In this document: piece by piece, positions 62,331 to 64,000 of the stretch
Layout: each line of letters opens with the position of its first letter
How positions within the stretch are numbered: the first letter of the stretch is position 1
Notes under the pieces: model-generated
What the model was told of the DNA's origin: nothing
The model's input: the letters and a program-made list of their open reading frames with translations, nothing else
The model's database searches: none
Made by a program: the position numbers and the translations under genes
Assembly (NCBI RefSeq): GCF_020510705.1
Contig: NZ_CP075184.1
Coordinates: 4,479,001-4,543,000, forward strand
Length of the DNA stretch: 64,000 nucleotides
Direction of reading: 5' to 3'
DNA from: Acidovorax radicis
Lineage (GTDB): Bacteria > Pseudomonadota > Gammaproteobacteria > Burkholderiales > Burkholderiaceae_C

Positions 62331-62738
62331 ATGCCAAAGTACCAGTTTGACGTGGAAGTGCTGCCCGAATACCTGCCCGAGCAGTCTGCGCCGGACACGG
62401 GAGTGTTCAGCTTCGCCTACACCATCACCATCACCAACGCGGGTGACACACCCGCCCAGTTGATCTCCCGCCACTGGATCATCAGTGACGCGCGCGGCCA
62501 CACCGAAGAGGTCAAAGGCCTGGGCGTGGTGGGGCAACAACCCCTGCTCAAGCCCGGCGAATCGTTCCAGTACACCAGCGGCTGCCGGCTGCGCACCTCC
62601 AGCGGCACCATGCACGGCACCTTCCATTGCGTGGCCGAAGATGGCGAGCCTTTCAACACGCCAGTTCCGCTGTTTGTGCTGGAGGCACTGAGCCATGGCC
62701 CGTCTGGCGAGCCGCTGAGTGGACGGGTGCTGCATTGA
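62331..62738 (+). CDS. apaG: ApaG protein (DUF525)
   Basis: 135 residues from the ATG at 62331 (MPKYQFDVEVLPEYLPEQS); an ATG three codons earlier is also possible. A fibronectin-type-III-like fold with FSFAYTITITNAGDTPAQLI, the loop RHWIISDARGHTEEVKGLGV and GESFQYTSGCRL. The role is unclear; in some bacteria it is linked to Co resistance and diadenosine tetraphosphate metabolism. The next gene starts inside its stop. Confidence 0.93.
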   Translation: MPKYQFDVEVLPEYLPEQSAPDTGVFSFAYTITITNAGDTPAQLISRHWIISDARGHTEEVKGLGVVGQQPLLKPGESFQYTSGCRLRTSSGTMHGTFHCVAEDGEPFNTPVPLFVLEALSHGPSGEPLSGRVLH

Positions 62739-64000
62739 GCCCCACGCCCAAGGACCTGGTCAATCTCCTCGCTGCGCTAGAGCCGTCGGCCGACCTGGCC
62801 CACCGCCATCTATGGCTCATCAGCCTCTTGGACTGGGTGCGCGGCAAGCGCGACTCGGTGCCGGGGTCTGTCGCACGGGTGCAGCTTTTTCTCGATGCAG
62901 TGGCGGCCCGGCCGGATATCCCGTTGCGGCTGAAGGCGTGGTGGTCCACCTTGGTGGACCAGGTGGATGTCACCACCCTGTTGGCCGATTTTGGGTTTGC
63001 ACCCCGCACCGCTCTGGTCAGTGAGATCGCGGAGCGCCTGCGCACCAAGCTTCTGCCCGGCAGTCCCGAGACCATCGACGCGTCAGAGCTTTTCATGCTG
63101 GCGCTGCCCAGCGCCTTTGATGCCCAATGGCTGGCAGCGCTTGAAGAAACACAGCTCGACCGCTTGGTCGAGCTGCTGGCTCCCCCTGACGCTGCTGCAG
63201 GCCCGGGAGGTGCAACACGCTGGCACCGGGCCTTGCTCGATGCCATCACGTACTGCGCGGGGCAGATTCTTTCGACCGGTTTTGCCCCCGAGCTGCGGCT
63301 GCGCATGAATGAGTCGGCCCGCGAGGCGCAGCCCTTTCATGCGCTGATTCGTGACGTGGAGAGCCTGCGCGTCGAAGTACTGCATGCGCTGCGCACCCCT
63401 GACCGGATCAACGAGTCCGCCCAGCGGCTGCGCGAACGCCTGGAGGCTTGCCGCGCAGCAGCCGCCACCGTGTATACCCATTTTGAAGCGAACGGCATTT
63501 CGGTGGGGCTGGTGTTTCGCTTGCGGCAACTGCGCGAGCGCATCCTGCGTGTGCGGGAGTTGCTGGACTGCCTGCTGTCGCCCAAACCGGCGGTCACCGC
63601 AGCACGCTTGATGGCACACCTGGTCATGGTGGGGCAAGAGCGGCGCAGCCTGCGCGCTCTGCTGGCGTCCAACTCCTCGTTGCTGGCCGCCAAGGTGGCC
63701 GAGCGCAGCGCCGAGACCGGTGAACACTACATCACCCGCACAGGCGCTGAATACCGATCCATGCTCAGAAAATCGGCCGGTGGTGGCGCGCTGATGGCCT
63801 TCACCACGCTGGCCAAGTTCGGGCTCTACGCGCTGGCGCTCTCCGCGTTCTGGGGCGGATTCATGGCGGGTATCAACTACGCCGTGAGCTTTGTGTTGAT
63901 CCAGCTGCTGCACTTCACGGTGGCCACCAAACAACCCGCCATGACGGCCCCTGCCATGGCGGCCAAGCTCAAGGAACTGGGCACCGGCGATGCCATCGAA
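62735..64000 (+). CDS. Gcr-type 'site-specific recombinase' protein, 5' part
   Basis: 422 codons are visible and the frame is open at the window end. The start is taken as TTG at 62735, overlapping the apaG TGA (TTGA); no ATG or GTG fits nearby. The visible part begins SPTPKDLVNLLAALEPSADL, is largely helical, and near residues 345-390 has two membrane segments (FTTLAKFGLYALALSAFWGG, AVSFVLIQLLHF). It matches the Gcr-like family named after a gonococcal recombination gene; membrane segments make a direct DNA-recombinase role doubtful. Full members are around 650-700 residues. Confidence 0.75.
   Translation, partial: MSPTPKDLVNLLAALEPSADLAHRHLWLISLLDWVRGKRDSVPGSVARVQLFLDAVAARPDIPLRLKAWWSTLVDQVDVTTLLADFGFAPRTALVSEIAERLRTKLLPGSPETIDASELFMLALPSAFDAQWLAALEETQLDRLVELLAPPDAAAGPGGATRWHRALLDAITYCAGQILSTGFAPELRLRMNESAREAQPFHALIRDVESLRVEVLHALRTPDRINESAQRLRERLEACRAAAATVYTHFEANGISVGLVFRLRQLRERILRVRELLDCLLSPKPAVTAARLMAHLVMVGQERRSLRALLASNSSLLAAKVAERSAETGEHYITRTGAEYRSMLRKSAGGGALMAFTTLAKFGLYALALSAFWGGFMAGINYAVSFVLIQLLHFTVATKQPAMTAPAMAAKLKELGTGDAIE

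Overview
The window is a contiguous stretch of a GC-rich betaproteobacterial chromosome. Protein sequences, gene orders (recG next to oxyR, trpE-aroQ-trpG-rhtB-trpD-orf-trpC) and two dispersed intergenic repeat families point to Comamonadaceae, probably Acidovorax or a close relative. This taxonomic call is inference from pattern recognition, not a database search. Almost all of it is ordinary chromosomal backbone. I see no phage, plasmid, insertion sequence or CRISPR array.

Layout. (1) 3-620 is the 3' part of an nhaR-like regulator. (2) 1007-9971, minus strand: an initiator tRNA (fMet) and the spc/alpha ribosomal operon rplN-X-E-rpsN-H-rplF-R-rpsE-rpmD-rplO-secY-rpmJ-rpsM-K-D-rpoA-rplQ, read from a near-consensus promoter at 10130-10158. 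The S10 operon is not next to it. (3) 10167-20669: a complete glycerol regulon. A seven-gene minus-strand set (ABC importer glpS-T-P-Q-U-V, then glpD) faces glpR-glpK on the plus strand. The importer's two ATPases have complementary defects that predict one working and one degenerate ATP site. (4) 20896-22684: proC and ubiA. (5) 22875-29621: a signalling island with a hybrid kinase carrying three receivers, stand-alone CheR and CheB, a receiver-kinase protein and a lone receiver, with no chemoreceptor alongside. (6) 29799-38037: dps, an M20 peptidase lipoprotein, the overlapping recG / membrane protein / oxyR operon and an HD-GYP protein. (7) 38085-45197: PfkB kinase, queA, a DMT permease, gamma-glutamyltransferase, a tripartite-tricarboxylate (Bug) binding protein and a LysR regulator. 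(8) 45334-51463: ung and the trp operon behind a leader peptide with two Trp codons. (9) 51689-54968: chalcone-isomerase-like protein, chemoreceptor and gph. (10) 55069-61548: an envelope module (SH3-like exported protein plus SPFH protein) divergent from a two-component system with a large unrecognised periplasmic sensor. (11) 61561-64000: rpe, apaG and the first 422 codons of a Gcr-type 'site-specific recombinase'.

How the genes work together. Region 3 is a self-contained pathway from glycerol uptake through glycerol-3-phosphate to DHAP, controlled by GlpR; two copies of a GGTTTACCCTT site upstream of glpD and between glpS and glpR probably tie it together. The trp operon joins anthranilate synthesis to a chorismate mutase and an amino-acid exporter. 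The recG-orf-oxyR genes are joined by 4-bp start/stop overlaps. The most interesting candidates for under-described systems are the receptor-less CheR/CheB phosphorelay (22875-29621) and the SPFH/SH3/two-component module (55069-61548). A structured repeat of about 100 bp that starts within about 10 nt of stop codons, and in one case supplies the ung stop codon, is the most unusual non-coding signal.
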